Shown here one piece after another: positions 1-8,125 of a stretch of 64,000 nucleotides of DNA (position 1 is its first letter; each line of letters opens with the position of its first letter). The notes beneath the pieces were generated by a model that worked only from the letters and a program-made list of their open reading frames with translations, ran no database searches and had not been told where the DNA came from. The DNA is from Roseibium algicola (GTDB taxonomy: Bacteria > Pseudomonadota > Alphaproteobacteria > Rhizobiales > Stappiaceae), in contig NZ_CP019630.1 of the NCBI RefSeq assembly GCF_001999245.1, positions 2,844,501-2,908,500 of the forward strand, in the 5' to 3' direction. Made by a program: the position numbers and the translations under genes.

Positions 1-1093
1 GTCCAACCGCCATGACGACAACCGGCGCGACGATCACGGAAATCTCGGTTTTCTCGCCAAAGCTGACCCAGAGCATGACTGCCGGCGGAATGAGATAGAG
101 AACCTGCATCAGCGTCTGGGATATCAGCCAGGGATCGCGGGCGATGAGCTTGAGTTCCTTCAAGACGAGCGCGCCGAGCGGCGAATAACTGCGAAAGGTC
201 CGCTCGGAAGCGCGGCTGCGCGGGGTCTTTTCCGTAACGCCAAGTGCGAGCACGACAATGCTGCGAAACTGGACCGCGCCGCGCCAGGCCCCGACCGCAA
301 AAAACGCGACGGAAAGCGCCAGGAACAGGAACACGGCATTGGTCTGTCCGGCCACCGTGTGGGCGAGGAACCACCACGGCGAGCCCTCCCCCGGCGCATG
401 GCTTGCCAGAAAGGCAGGGTCGAACAGCGTGAACCGCGACATCGACCCGAAGGACAGGATCGCCACCACCTGCATCCCGATGAGGAAGGCCGCGCCAACG
501 ACCGCTGCCAGAATTTGCGCGTAAAAGCGTGTGCGCTGCGCGCCAACCGTTCGGAACAGCGCGAGCGTGATCAAAACGCCTGCCCCGGTCGCGTTCAGCG
601 ATACCGCCAGAAGAACCACATATCCCGCCAGCCAGTGCTCCCCGCCAAGCACCACCGCAACGTTGAGGAACGGTGAGATGACCAGCGCCGACATGGCCCA
701 GCTCGTCAAGGCCATCATGACGATGCGCACGAGAAACAGGTCACGCGAGGGGGCGGGGGAAGACAGGATCAGGTCCAGGTCATCCCTTGCGTAGAACGCA
801 CGGGTTACCGACTCCATCGCCTGTGACAGCATCATGGTGAAGCTGAGCAGCACCGTGACCGAAAGCGCTGCCTGTGCTGTCTGGTCGAGTACAAACCCTG
901 TGGCAAAGCGGGGGGAAAGCACCGCGTAGGCGATCAGGTGCATGACCGCGTAGAAGAGGCTCATGCCGATCAGGGCGCGCCGCAGGCTCGTGCTGCGCCA
1001 GCCCGAAAACATCCAGGCCCAGTCGCGCCATGCCAGCCGCAATTCATGGCGGGAGAAGCGCAACAGGGCGGAAGAAGCCACCGTCGCTCTCAT
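1..1093 (-). CDS. ABC exporter permease, partial (3' end outside window)
   Basis: Membrane subunit of an ABC-2-like exporter. The frame opens with ATG at 1093, inside the stop codon of the upstream ATPase gene (ATGA overlap), and stays open to base 2, giving about 364 residues with no stop. The start reads MRATVASSALLRFSRHEL. Several long hydrophobic segments follow, for example FATGFVLDQTAQAALSVTVL and MMALTSWAMSALVISPFLNV, as expected for a multi-pass permease. Overlap with the ATPase shows that the two subunits are made together. The substrate cannot be told from sequence. The gene is cut by the window edge, not obviously broken. Confidence 0.8.
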   Translation of the reverse strand, partial: MRATVASSALLRFSRHELRLAWRDWAWMFSGWRSTSLRRALIGMSLFYAVMHLIAYAVLSPRFATGFVLDQTAQAALSVTVLLSFTMMLSQAMESVTRAFYARDDLDLILSSPAPSRDLFLVRIVMMALTSWAMSALVISPFLNVAVVLGGEHWLAGYVVLLAVSLNATGAGVLITLALFRTVGAQRTRFYAQILAAVVGAAFLIGMQVVAILSFGSMSRFTLFDPAFLASHAPGEGSPWWFLAHTVAGQTNAVFLFLALSVAFFAVGAWRGAVQFRSIVVLALGVTEKTPRSRASERTFRSYSPLGALVLKELKLIARDPWLISQTLMQVLYLIPPAVMLWVSFGEKTEISVIVAPVVVMAVG

Positions 1094-1884
1094 GCCACCT
1101 TCTCATCAAGGAGTTCGGCCGTATTCGCATGTGCGCCGGCATCGCCGCCCACGATTTCCAGGAAAATATCCTCCAGGGAATGGCCGCCGGCGCTTGCCCG
1201 TTGGCGCAGCTCTTCCAGCGTTCCTTCGGCAACAAGCTGTCCGCGGGCGATAATGCCGATCCGGTCGGCCATGCGCTCCGCCACCTCCAGGATATGGGTC
1301 GTCATGATGATCGACACGCCCTGCGCGACAAGCCCGGTCAGCACCTTCTTCACCTGGCGGGCAGAGCCTGCATCAAGGCCGGTGAGCGGTTCGTCGAGGA
1401 TGATCAGGCGCGGTTCGTGGATCAGGGCTCCGGCGAGCGCCACCTTCTGGCGCATGCCTTTCGAGAACCCGCCGCAGCGCTCATTGGCATGGGGGGCAAG
1501 TCCGAAGGCGTCCAGAAGGCTATCGGCCTTGAACCTTGCAAGGTCCGGCTGCATGCTCCAGAGGCCTGCCACGAACTCGAGATATTCAAGCGGCGTCAGC
1601 TTGTCGTAGACCATGGGTTCGTCCGGAACCCAGGCCAGAACCTGTTTGGCGGCAATCGGATCCGCAAACGCATCGATGCCGCAGACCCTGACCGCCCCCG
1701 CATCGGCCTGAAGCAGGCCGGCGACCATGCGCAGCGTGGTGGTTTTGCCGGCGCCATTGGGGCCCAGCAAGGCGTAGAATTCGCCTTTGCGCACCTTCAA
1801 CGAGAGATCGTTGACCGCGGGTTCGCTGAAGCGCTTGTGAAGATTGAGAATTTCGAGAGCGGCGTTACTGGAAGACGGCATCAC
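1090..1884 (-). CDS. ABC transporter ATP-binding protein
   Basis: ATPase of an ABC exporter, 264 residues. Walker A GPNGAGKTTT lies at residues 41-50, a signature-like FSKGMRQK near 140, Walker B IILDEP at 161-166, and an H-loop histidine in MTTHILEVAE. The layout (GAGKTTT, degenerate signature, short single domain) is that of the drug/polysaccharide-type ABC-2 ATPases. It overlaps the permease gene by 4 bases, so the two form one operon. A second ATG directly follows the first, making the exact start ambiguous by one codon. What it exports is unknown. Confidence 0.88.
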   Translation of the reverse strand: MMPSSSNAALEILNLHKRFSEPAVNDLSLKVRKGEFYALLGPNGAGKTTTLRMVAGLLQADAGAVRVCGIDAFADPIAAKQVLAWVPDEPMVYDKLTPLEYLEFVAGLWSMQPDLARFKADSLLDAFGLAPHANERCGGFSKGMRQKVALAGALIHEPRLIILDEPLTGLDAGSARQVKKVLTGLVAQGVSIIMTTHILEVAERMADRIGIIARGQLVAEGTLEELRQRASAGGHSLEDIFLEIVGGDAGAHANTAELLDEKVA

Positions 1885-2006
1885 TTTCTCGTCTCTGGAA
1901 GGTTTTCTCCAGTTTACCGATGGGACCTTTCGTTAATGTAAAATCCGGTCATTTGTCCTGGGCAGAAGTATCAGGGGCGAAAAAGAAAGTTGGAAGACCG
2001 GTTTGC

Positions 2007-2906
2007 CTAGTTCGGGATGGAGCCCGTGATGAGCCTTTCGACTTCGGCCCGTTGGTCCGCCGTGTAGATGGCACCCGGCGTCACCTTGAAGCCAGGGGTG
2101 AGGTTCAGGCGCGCGACAAACGCCTCGACCGCGACGTCGGCCACCTCCCGGGCGGGTTCCGCCCCGCTGGGCAGACCGTCTGCGACGGAGGCTTTGGAGG
2201 AAAGGGTGGTTGCGGCCAGGGCATGCAGAACTTCGGGGGCATCAATCAGGGGCAAGGCCTTCAGCATGAAGACAAGACTGTCCGGCTCGGCCTCGGGGAT
2301 TTGTTTCAAGAGGCTGGTTCGCGCTTCATCGTCCCCCAAGGCCGAAAGCGCCAGACGGGCTGCCAGGGCTGCGGGGGCCGTGGGCTCCTGTGGTTGTGCC
2401 TTGACCAGGCGCGTGCCGGAAAGGTGAGCTTCAAGCGCCTCTTCCGCTCCGGACGCCAGTGCCCCCAGCAGCAACACGCCGCCTTCCGCGTCTGGCGCTT
2501 CCAGCGCCGCTGTTACTTCGGCCTGAAGCTGCTCGGCGACGGGGCCCGACGGTGGGCCATTGGCCAGCACGACTTTCAGCGCTGCGGCGCTGGCGCGCGC
2601 GCGCAGGTCCGGGTCGGCATCACCGATATGGGGCAAGACGGGCGCCAGGGCGTCTGCACCGCCGACGGCGGACAGCAGATCCACCAGGGCCGATTTTTCC
2701 CCGGTGGTCTTCGCCGCGGCCAGGCGCGCGGCCAGGGGAGCGACGGCGGCCGGGCCTGCCTCCACCACAGCTTCCGGCGAGCCTCCGGCCAGCGCGGTAT
2801 CGATCTCTGCCTCAAGGTTCATGTCGTCTGCCATAGTGCTTCCTGCAAGCCAGGTGAACAGAAATGCCCCAGCGATGCATCCGGCCAGGTTGCGGTGTCG
2901 AACCAT
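2007..2906 (-). CDS. Exported HEAT-like alpha-solenoid protein
   Basis: 299 residues, with a likely signal peptide (hydrophobic GCIAGAFLFTWLAGSTMA in the first 26 residues). The mature part is very alanine-rich and made of repeating paired helices such as AVAPLAARLAAA and DALAPVLPHIGDADPDLRAR, the pattern of HEAT or Armadillo-type solenoids that bind other proteins. No catalytic motif is seen. Its ATG overlaps the stop of the upstream HExxH gene by one base (TAATG), so the two are translationally coupled and probably work together. Family assignment rests on repeat pattern only. Confidence 0.6.
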   Translation of the reverse strand: MVRHRNLAGCIAGAFLFTWLAGSTMADDMNLEAEIDTALAGGSPEAVVEAGPAAVAPLAARLAAAKTTGEKSALVDLLSAVGGADALAPVLPHIGDADPDLRARASAAALKVVLANGPPSGPVAEQLQAEVTAALEAPDAEGGVLLLGALASGAEEALEAHLSGTRLVKAQPQEPTAPAALAARLALSALGDDEARTSLLKQIPEAEPDSLVFMLKALPLIDAPEVLHALAATTLSSKASVADGLPSGAEPAREVADVAVEAFVARLNLTPGFKVTPGAIYTADQRAEVERLITGSIPN

Positions 2907-3754
2907 TATGTGCCCGACGGATTGATGATGTTGGCCTGGGCGCGCGAAATCAGCTGCCCCGTCCGCACCGCGCCACTGGCGATCAGGTGCGTTGCGGTTC
3001 CGCTGTGCGGGCCGATGCCGCGCAGGTGAATGGTCTCGTGTGCCAGGGTTTCGGCATGGGTCGAACCGGTGATCGTGTCTTGCATCAGGCAGTTCTTCTC
3101 GGCGGCCAGAGTTCCGGCCCGGGTGTTGTTGACCGCAGGCGTCGCATCCTGCTCATACTGCCACACGAAGAAGACATTGAAATCCGCGGCAGCATCGGCA
3201 AAGGCCGTGACATCGTCCCATTCATGTTCGGCGGCCGCAACGCCCGCCAGGTGGCTGGAAAACCGCACAGTAGCGCCCAGGTTCTGTGGAACCGTTATCG
3301 TGCGTGCGCTTTTTCTGTACATCCGCACGTTGGCCTGGGTGTCCAGCAACCGGTTGACGCCTCGTATCAGGGCGTTGAGGTCGCCCATGTTGCGGTTGGT
3401 CTTGTGGCCGGCGTTGTCCTTCACATAGTGAAACGCCGTGTTGATCTTGACCTCGGTCTTGACCGAGATTTCCAGAATGTCGCTGTTGGGAACAGGCCCC
3501 GCAAACCCGGCATTCGGCACAAAGCGGACAAACCCCTTGCCGGCCTTGAGGCCCTTGAGCGTCAGATGATGTTCGGCGCCGACACGGCGATAGGTGACCC
3601 TGGCAATGTCGTTGGGGGTCAATTCGGGAATAAGGGCACCTGCCCCCCGCACCACAATCGTGCGCTCCCACCCCCTCGGCACCATTTGCCACTTGGGCGA
3701 GGCCGTGGCGTCAAAGCCGAACATGGCGATACGAGGTGCGAAGGTAATTGGCAT
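2906..3754 (-). CDS. Putative zinc metallopeptidase (HExxH protein)
   Basis: 282 residues. Near the C-terminus the motif HETIH (239-243) is followed by L-R-G-I-G-P-H, so a glycine sits at the metzincin position and a histidine at 250, one residue later than in the classic HExxHxxGxxH. The N-terminal half (about 25-100) looks beta-rich and Ig-like (VRGAGALIPELTPNDIARVT, then LKGLKAGKGFVRFVP). No signal peptide is visible. It is coupled by a one-base overlap to the downstream exported HEAT-like gene. A secreted or delivered protease is possible but inferred; no known family was recognised. Confidence 0.55.
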   Translation of the reverse strand: MPITFAPRIAMFGFDATASPKWQMVPRGWERTIVVRGAGALIPELTPNDIARVTYRRVGAEHHLTLKGLKAGKGFVRFVPNAGFAGPVPNSDILEISVKTEVKINTAFHYVKDNAGHKTNRNMGDLNALIRGVNRLLDTQANVRMYRKSARTITVPQNLGATVRFSSHLAGVAAAEHEWDDVTAFADAAADFNVFFVWQYEQDATPAVNNTRAGTLAAEKNCLMQDTITGSTHAETLAHETIHLRGIGPHSGTATHLIASGAVRTGQLISRAQANIINPSGT

Positions 3755-4208
3755 ACGTCAGGTTCCAGATCGACTGTCGCGCCTTGAATGCCTTCAGCAG
3801 GCACATCTTTCTTTTGCTTTGAAACGCACAAGAAATGGCGCGTCACAGGGCTTTGTATGACAAGTAACTGCTCTGGATAGTGAGCCGATGTGTGTGGTAA
3901 TGCAAGAATTAACGTGAGGGAAGATGAGGAAATTTTATTGGTTGGTTCCAGTAAAACGGTAAGCCGAGAGACGCATTGCCGACTGGTAGATTTGGGGTCG
4001 GGAGAGGACGGTCTACTTACGTGCCTCGAACGGGTTTAGCTGACATTCGTTGGTCCAGCATGCGTTGGCAATTTCGGCACAAAGCGGCCTTTGTTGAGTG
4101 CAGGGGTGCATAGCACCACTGCATCTCAAAGCAGACGTTCACAGCCTGATCTCAATCTGCTGTGACAAAGATCTTTTAAGGCGAGCTGAGAGCACGTATT
4201 ACGGCTGC
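3755..4208. other. Gene-free stretch at left edge of accessory block
   Basis: About 450 bases with no convincing gene. Base composition falls towards A+T from about 3840 onwards compared with the GC-rich genes to the left. The sequence near 4036-4100 (AGCTGACATTCGTTGG and AAAGCGGCCTTTGTT) has the flavour of degenerate intergenic blocks also present near 5010-5090, 5160-5180 and 8045-8100. No integrase, terminal repeat or complete tRNA was found. It probably carries the promoter of the gene at 4209. Confidence 0.4.
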
Positions 4209-4982
4209 ATGGCATACCTTTACCTTGACGACAGCAAACATCACCGTTTTGGGTTTTCGTTGGCTGCTTTTGTAATCTGCGAAGCTGATCCGTCAGACTG
4301 TGTTGGTTCTGTCTTCCGAAGGCTGGGTTTCGATCCCAAAGAATTTGAATACAAGTCCTCGGCCAAGATGGCGGGAGACAAACGGCTTCGAGACCTACGA
4401 AATGCCATGACCTACTATATTGGCAGACATTGCAAGATTGCCGTATGCGTTGTGGATGGGGACAAAAGGCTGGGACCTGCGGCTCTCAGATTACTTAGTT
4501 CCGCTCTGTCTCACCCCAGTCTTGAAGGGCAGGATCACGATGTGTTCTTCGACGAAGGGTTGTTTCAATCGTCTAGATCAGCGGCAAACTTAGCCTCAAG
4601 TGATGCCAAACTCGCTCGTTGCAAGTTTCATTTCGAGCAAGACTCGAAAAAGTACTTGGGTATTCAACTCGCAGACCTTGTAGCCCACACTTGTAGTACG
4701 ATGCTACTGGAAACGCTGGGCCATGTAACAAAAAAAGTCGTCCTCGATGCGCCTGGAGACAGCGTTTATGATGGCCTAGAGGTCGAACTCGGCTTCGAGA
4801 TGTGGGCGGGTATTCGCCATGCCTTCCTGGCTAGGAACAAACAGGATATGGGGGATGACTTCGATCCAGCTATGGTAGATGTTTTTCCGTGGGGCTTGTT
4901 CATAGACGAAAGCGCAAGCGAACAGGTCTCTGCAGCTGCAATGCAACGATTCGGTGAGAATTACCTTGGATGCATTCACTAA
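4209..4982 (+). CDS. DUF3800-like protein
   Basis: 257 residues from the chosen ATG at 4209 (MAYLYLDDSKHH). The frame is open upstream to 4098, but DUF3800 proteins normally begin directly with a short strand and a D-[DE]-S motif, so the inner start is preferred. Supporting features are YLDDS at residues 4-8, an internal VFFDEG, and the C-terminal IQLADLVAH typical of the family. DUF3800 proteins are thought to have an RNase H-like fold and turn up in mobile and defence islands; their activity is poorly known. Codon and base use is less GC-rich than the flanking core genes, suggesting transfer. It lies upstream of the PIN-like gene in the same direction, 263 bases apart. Confidence 0.6.
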   Translation: MAYLYLDDSKHHRFGFSLAAFVICEADPSDCVGSVFRRLGFDPKEFEYKSSAKMAGDKRLRDLRNAMTYYIGRHCKIAVCVVDGDKRLGPAALRLLSSALSHPSLEGQDHDVFFDEGLFQSSRSAANLASSDAKLARCKFHFEQDSKKYLGIQLADLVAHTCSTMLLETLGHVTKKVVLDAPGDSVYDGLEVELGFEMWAGIRHAFLARNKQDMGDDFDPAMVDVFPWGLFIDESASEQVSAAAMQRFGENYLGCIH

Positions 4983-5012
4983 CGGCCCACAGCGACCAAA
5001 TGGCATCGTCTC

Positions 5013-5030
5013 AATGAATGGCGGCTTTGC
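5013..5030. repeat. Imperfect direct repeat, copy 1
   Basis: AATGAATGGCGGCTTTGC. It matches 15 of 18 bases of the copy at 8047-8064. The two copies bracket the PIN-like gene and the zinc-ribbon/cyclotransferase gene. They may be remnants of a dispersed intergenic element or mark the ends of an inserted segment. Confidence 0.35.
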
Positions 5031-5245
5031 GTCCCCATTTCGGACGTTTACGGGTGCTCGGTCTGGTCCCTAAAACCGCCGTTAGTTACGTGTTCAGCGA
5101 AGGACTATTGAGCGCGGGGTGCGACATTAGCTCAAGAAGTGCAATCTAAGGGTAGCCGCACTTAAGCTGACATTAATTGAGATTCGAACCCAATAGCGCT
5201 GCCAACGAACTATTTTCAGTCTCCCGCTAGCGCTATGCTCAAACC

Positions 5246-6178
5246 GTGGCAGAAATTCTATATCTTGATCAGAATGCATGGGTGTCGCTGGCGCGAGGAG
5301 CTTGGGACAAGGCTAGTTATCCGCAGGACTATATACGGCTGGTGAAGGTCATTGAGGCTCTTCAGCAGAACCGCTTTATCGTACCATTGAGCTTCGCCAA
5401 TATCTACGAAACCTCGAAGATTAACGACCCGGTCCGTCGAGCCAACATGGCACAAACTCAGGTCACAATCAGCCAGGGGCGTGTCTTTCGTGGCAGGCGT
5501 CGAATCTTGGGTGAGACGCTCACCGCATATCTGGCTGACAATTTTACGATCGCGCATGCACCGCCGGAGGAGCACTGGTTCCTGTCCGACCTATGGTTTG
5601 AAGCGGTCATCGACTATTCGCCTGAGACGTTCGGCTTCGCGTTATCGGAGGCAGCCCTCGACCATATGCGCTTCTATCCTGCAAGGGTGCTGTTCGACTA
5701 TCTAACCGCCAACGATGAGGATGTGAGGCTCGAAGGTGTCAGGCGCTTTAGCGCTAGTTCGAACGATCTTGTCGCGGGAATCGAAGCACGACGGGCTATT
5801 GTCGCATCCGAGTCCTTAGCGCTGCGCAAACGCGCTTATGGCGCGCGGCTGATTATCGACGAGCTCGATTTCATCCTTGCAACTGGCCGAAGGCTTGGGT
5901 TGGATTGGAATGGTGTTAGCGATATTGGATCTTCATTAGTCCGCAGAATCGCGGTTGACGTACCGATCCTAGCTACTGAGAGGGAACTGGCTGTCCGACT
6001 CGAGGATCAGGCGAAACCCATCGCAGAAAACGACCTGCGAGACATGTCAGCCTTCGCCACAGTCTTGCCGCTTGCTGATGTCGTCATCGGCGAAAAGGCG
6101 TTTGTAAATCTCGCCCGTCAGGCCCGTTTGGACAAGACTTATGACACACGGCTTCTAACCTCTATTGACGACCTTTGA
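5246..6178 (+). CDS. PIN-like domain protein, putative RNase
   Basis: 310 residues, with a GTG start at 5246 (MAEILYLDQNAW). The N-terminal strand ILYLDQNAW, with Asp8, is the hallmark opening of stand-alone PIN-like proteins. Further acidic residues in the right order are Glu55 (NIYETSK), Asp263/Asp266 (NDLRDMSAF) and Asp278 (LADVVIG), together a plausible metal-binding nuclease centre. Family members are thought to cut RNA and many act as toxins or in stress response. It is about three times longer than VapC toxins, with a long helical middle (100-240) of unknown role, and has no antitoxin-sized neighbour. It converges on the gene at 6282-7769. Function is inferred from fold-like motifs only. 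Confidence 0.6.
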   Translation: MAEILYLDQNAWVSLARGAWDKASYPQDYIRLVKVIEALQQNRFIVPLSFANIYETSKINDPVRRANMAQTQVTISQGRVFRGRRRILGETLTAYLADNFTIAHAPPEEHWFLSDLWFEAVIDYSPETFGFALSEAALDHMRFYPARVLFDYLTANDEDVRLEGVRRFSASSNDLVAGIEARRAIVASESLALRKRAYGARLIIDELDFILATGRRLGLDWNGVSDIGSSLVRRIAVDVPILATERELAVRLEDQAKPIAENDLRDMSAFATVLPLADVVIGEKAFVNLARQARLDKTYDTRLLTSIDDL

Positions 6179-6281
6179 TCGCGGAGCGCGTGCTGTCATC
6201 GAGAATGATAAGACAAGAAGTTCATGAATTTAACCGCCTGACCAGTCTGCTTCGTTATCTCGTACTGACTCCGCAGCCTCA

Positions 6282-7769
6282 TCAGACAGAGTTTTCAATA
6301 CTGGCCCTATTTTTCTTGTCTCTTGCTTTGTTGGGGTCTTCGATAGCTTCAACCGACTGGATATATTTGGCAATATACTCCAACGGAAGATCGTGTTCCC
6401 TGCCGCCTACGAGGACAAAGTCCTTATACCACCCGTAGGGTTTGAGACTGTCATCAATGTAGTCGGGAGAGGCCAAGTAAGTAAGAACCTTTCGTCTACG
6501 GCCCTTTTCGTTGATCACCGTGACGGTGGCGTGATCGTAGCCGTTGCCGACCCCTTCGGCTTTATCAAGGGCAGCGCGCTCGGCAGGATCAAAGCTGAAA
6601 AGGACTCCAATTACGCTTTCTTCGTCGCCGGTGGCAAATGCGTTGCACTTCCCCGAGCCGTCTACACTACGCTTATGAAAACGAAGTGCATGACCCGACA
6701 GTGTTGCGAGGCCGAGCGGCTTGCAGCTTGGCATCCGCTCCCGCAGTCGGGCGGTAGACATGTTCGACCCATAGGCAAAATAAACGGCTAGCTCTGGTGG
6801 CCCAATCTCTGTGTTCTTCAGCGACTCTACTGTGGGATCGCCCGGCTTGAGGATTTTACGCAGCGGTACCGTCATTATGCTGCACTCGTCGGTATCTTCT
6901 CCCTCGCGTGTGATGATTGGTTGCCCATCTTCGAGGTCAACGATGGGAATCGGCCTGCCGGCCCATCCGCAGTCGACGCATCGAGGTCTTTCCCATTGGA
7001 CACCGGGAGCTGCGGTTTTTTCACCCTGTTCAGGCTCGAGGTGTGGCGAACCGCATTTCGGGCAATCCACAGGCACACCGCGCAGCGCACGAAGGATCAA
7101 CGATGTCGCCATGCCGATGCCGTGTTGGGTCAGGGAGTAGGCCATGTCTGCATCTATCCAGGTGGCCGACTTTGAGTGCGTCAACCAGTTGGAAAACGTC
7201 CATGCGGACTCAAGCGCTCCCTTGAGGGCCCCACGACGTTCCTTATTGGTGTCGCCCGGTAGAAGATCGTTACTGATGATCTCCGCCCACTTGCGGAAGT
7301 TAGCACGCTGCGGCGGCGAGTCGGTCCAAATTGCAGCATCCTGCGCGATGCCGATCAGTTCAAGTAATGTCTCCCGGCAGCGCACGCCGACAGCCTGATA
7401 GTCGGCGAGATTGTGCGCCTGTGTCACTGCGTTGCCGGCTTCTTCAGTCTTCTCGAAGATGGCGCCGAACGGGATAATGCGGAGATCGTCTCTTTTCTGC
7501 TCCTCGGTACGCGGAATGCGGAGTATCAAGCCAATATGGAAGGTCAGAGCAAGATCCATATTGGGAAACTGCTCCTGGGAATAGAGGTTTGTGCCGCCTG
7601 TGATAACCCACCAGCGATCCTTGTTTGTGTGGATGTCCCACACGTCGTGGCGCGTATTTAGAACGGCCTCCGAGTAGACCTTCTGCAAGAAGATTACTTC
7701 GAGGTCGGGCGCCTGCCACTCAAAGTATTCGCGGACTTCCTCGATCTCCTCTTTGGTAGCTTTTAACAT
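6282..7769 (-). CDS. Fusion: unknown helical domain, zinc ribbon, gamma-glutamylcyclotransferase-like domain
   Basis: 495 residues from the chosen ATG at 7769 (MLKATKEEIEEV, preceded by GGAG). The frame remains open to a TTG at 8048, but those 93 codons look non-coding and contain copy 2 of a repeat. Residues 1 to about 225 are an unrecognised, mostly helical domain ending in WTFSNWLTHSKSATWIDADM. Next comes a zinc ribbon at about 236-270 (CPKCG ... CVDCGW). From 330 on there is a cyclotransferase-like domain with YFAYGSNM and candidate catalytic Glu405 in LDKAEGVGNGY. Such domains cleave gamma-glutamyl-amine or gamma-glutamyl-amino-acid bonds. The combination suggests a nucleic-acid or protein sensor joined to an enzyme, which is inference. 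Confidence 0.6.
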   Translation of the reverse strand: MLKATKEEIEEVREYFEWQAPDLEVIFLQKVYSEAVLNTRHDVWDIHTNKDRWWVITGGTNLYSQEQFPNMDLALTFHIGLILRIPRTEEQKRDDLRIIPFGAIFEKTEEAGNAVTQAHNLADYQAVGVRCRETLLELIGIAQDAAIWTDSPPQRANFRKWAEIISNDLLPGDTNKERRGALKGALESAWTFSNWLTHSKSATWIDADMAYSLTQHGIGMATSLILRALRGVPVDCPKCGSPHLEPEQGEKTAAPGVQWERPRCVDCGWAGRPIPIVDLEDGQPIITREGEDTDECSIMTVPLRKILKPGDPTVESLKNTEIGPPELAVYFAYGSNMSTARLRERMPSCKPLGLATLSGHALRFHKRSVDGSGKCNAFATGDEESVIGVLFSFDPAERAALDKAEGVGNGYDHATVTVINEKGRRRKVLTYLASPDYIDDSLKPYGWYKDFVLVGGREHDLPLEYIAKYIQSVEAIEDPNKARDKKNRASIENSV

Positions 7770-8046
7770 GACCGGCTCCAGCGATAGGCTCGACACACCA
7801 TCCCACTTTAGGGGGAAAGCCTCAAATGTAGTCCAGCAAACCTGAGCTTTCAAAATCTCTTGCGGCAATGTACGAGATTTCCGGTAGGAGCTCGTTTGCG
7901 CTTTCAATCCCGGCCAAGAATGAGCGTCTGGAATTGCAGCCTCCAAATCGTAAGCTGCAAGTCCCCTAACGGCCCCTGTCCGGTCATTCGTGCGATCCGC
8001 AACGAAAGACCGCTTCCCGCCCTCTATGAACCTTCGTGCGTAGCGC

Positions 8047-8064
8047 AACGAACGGTGGCTTTGC
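8047..8064. repeat. Imperfect direct repeat, copy 2
   Basis: AACGAACGGTGGCTTTGC, 15 of 18 bases identical to 5013-5030. It lies between the end of the Ntn hydrolase gene (8126) and the chosen start of the fusion gene, at the right edge of the lower-GC block. Confidence 0.35.
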
Positions 8065-8125
8065 AGATCGGACCGAAAACCAGTGATAGTCCGCCTTGAC
8101 GACGCAAAGCAGCCCTTCCCGCGTC

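Noticed and set aside
5177..5193. T-arm-like hairpin of a tRNA on the minus strand (TTGGG-TTCGAAT-CTCAA)
   Set aside because: The T-arm shape is perfect, but no acceptor stem, D-arm or CCA end is present, so it is at most a fragment and not a tRNA gene. It could be a leftover of an insertion point but this is not supported by any integrase.
7770..8048. N-terminal extension of the zinc-ribbon/cyclotransferase gene starting with TTG at 8048
   Set aside because: The frame is open, but it has no ribosome site at the TTG, contains the 18-bp repeat, and its residues look non-coding. The ATG at 7769 with GGAG is preferred, although part of the stretch just before it might still be coding.
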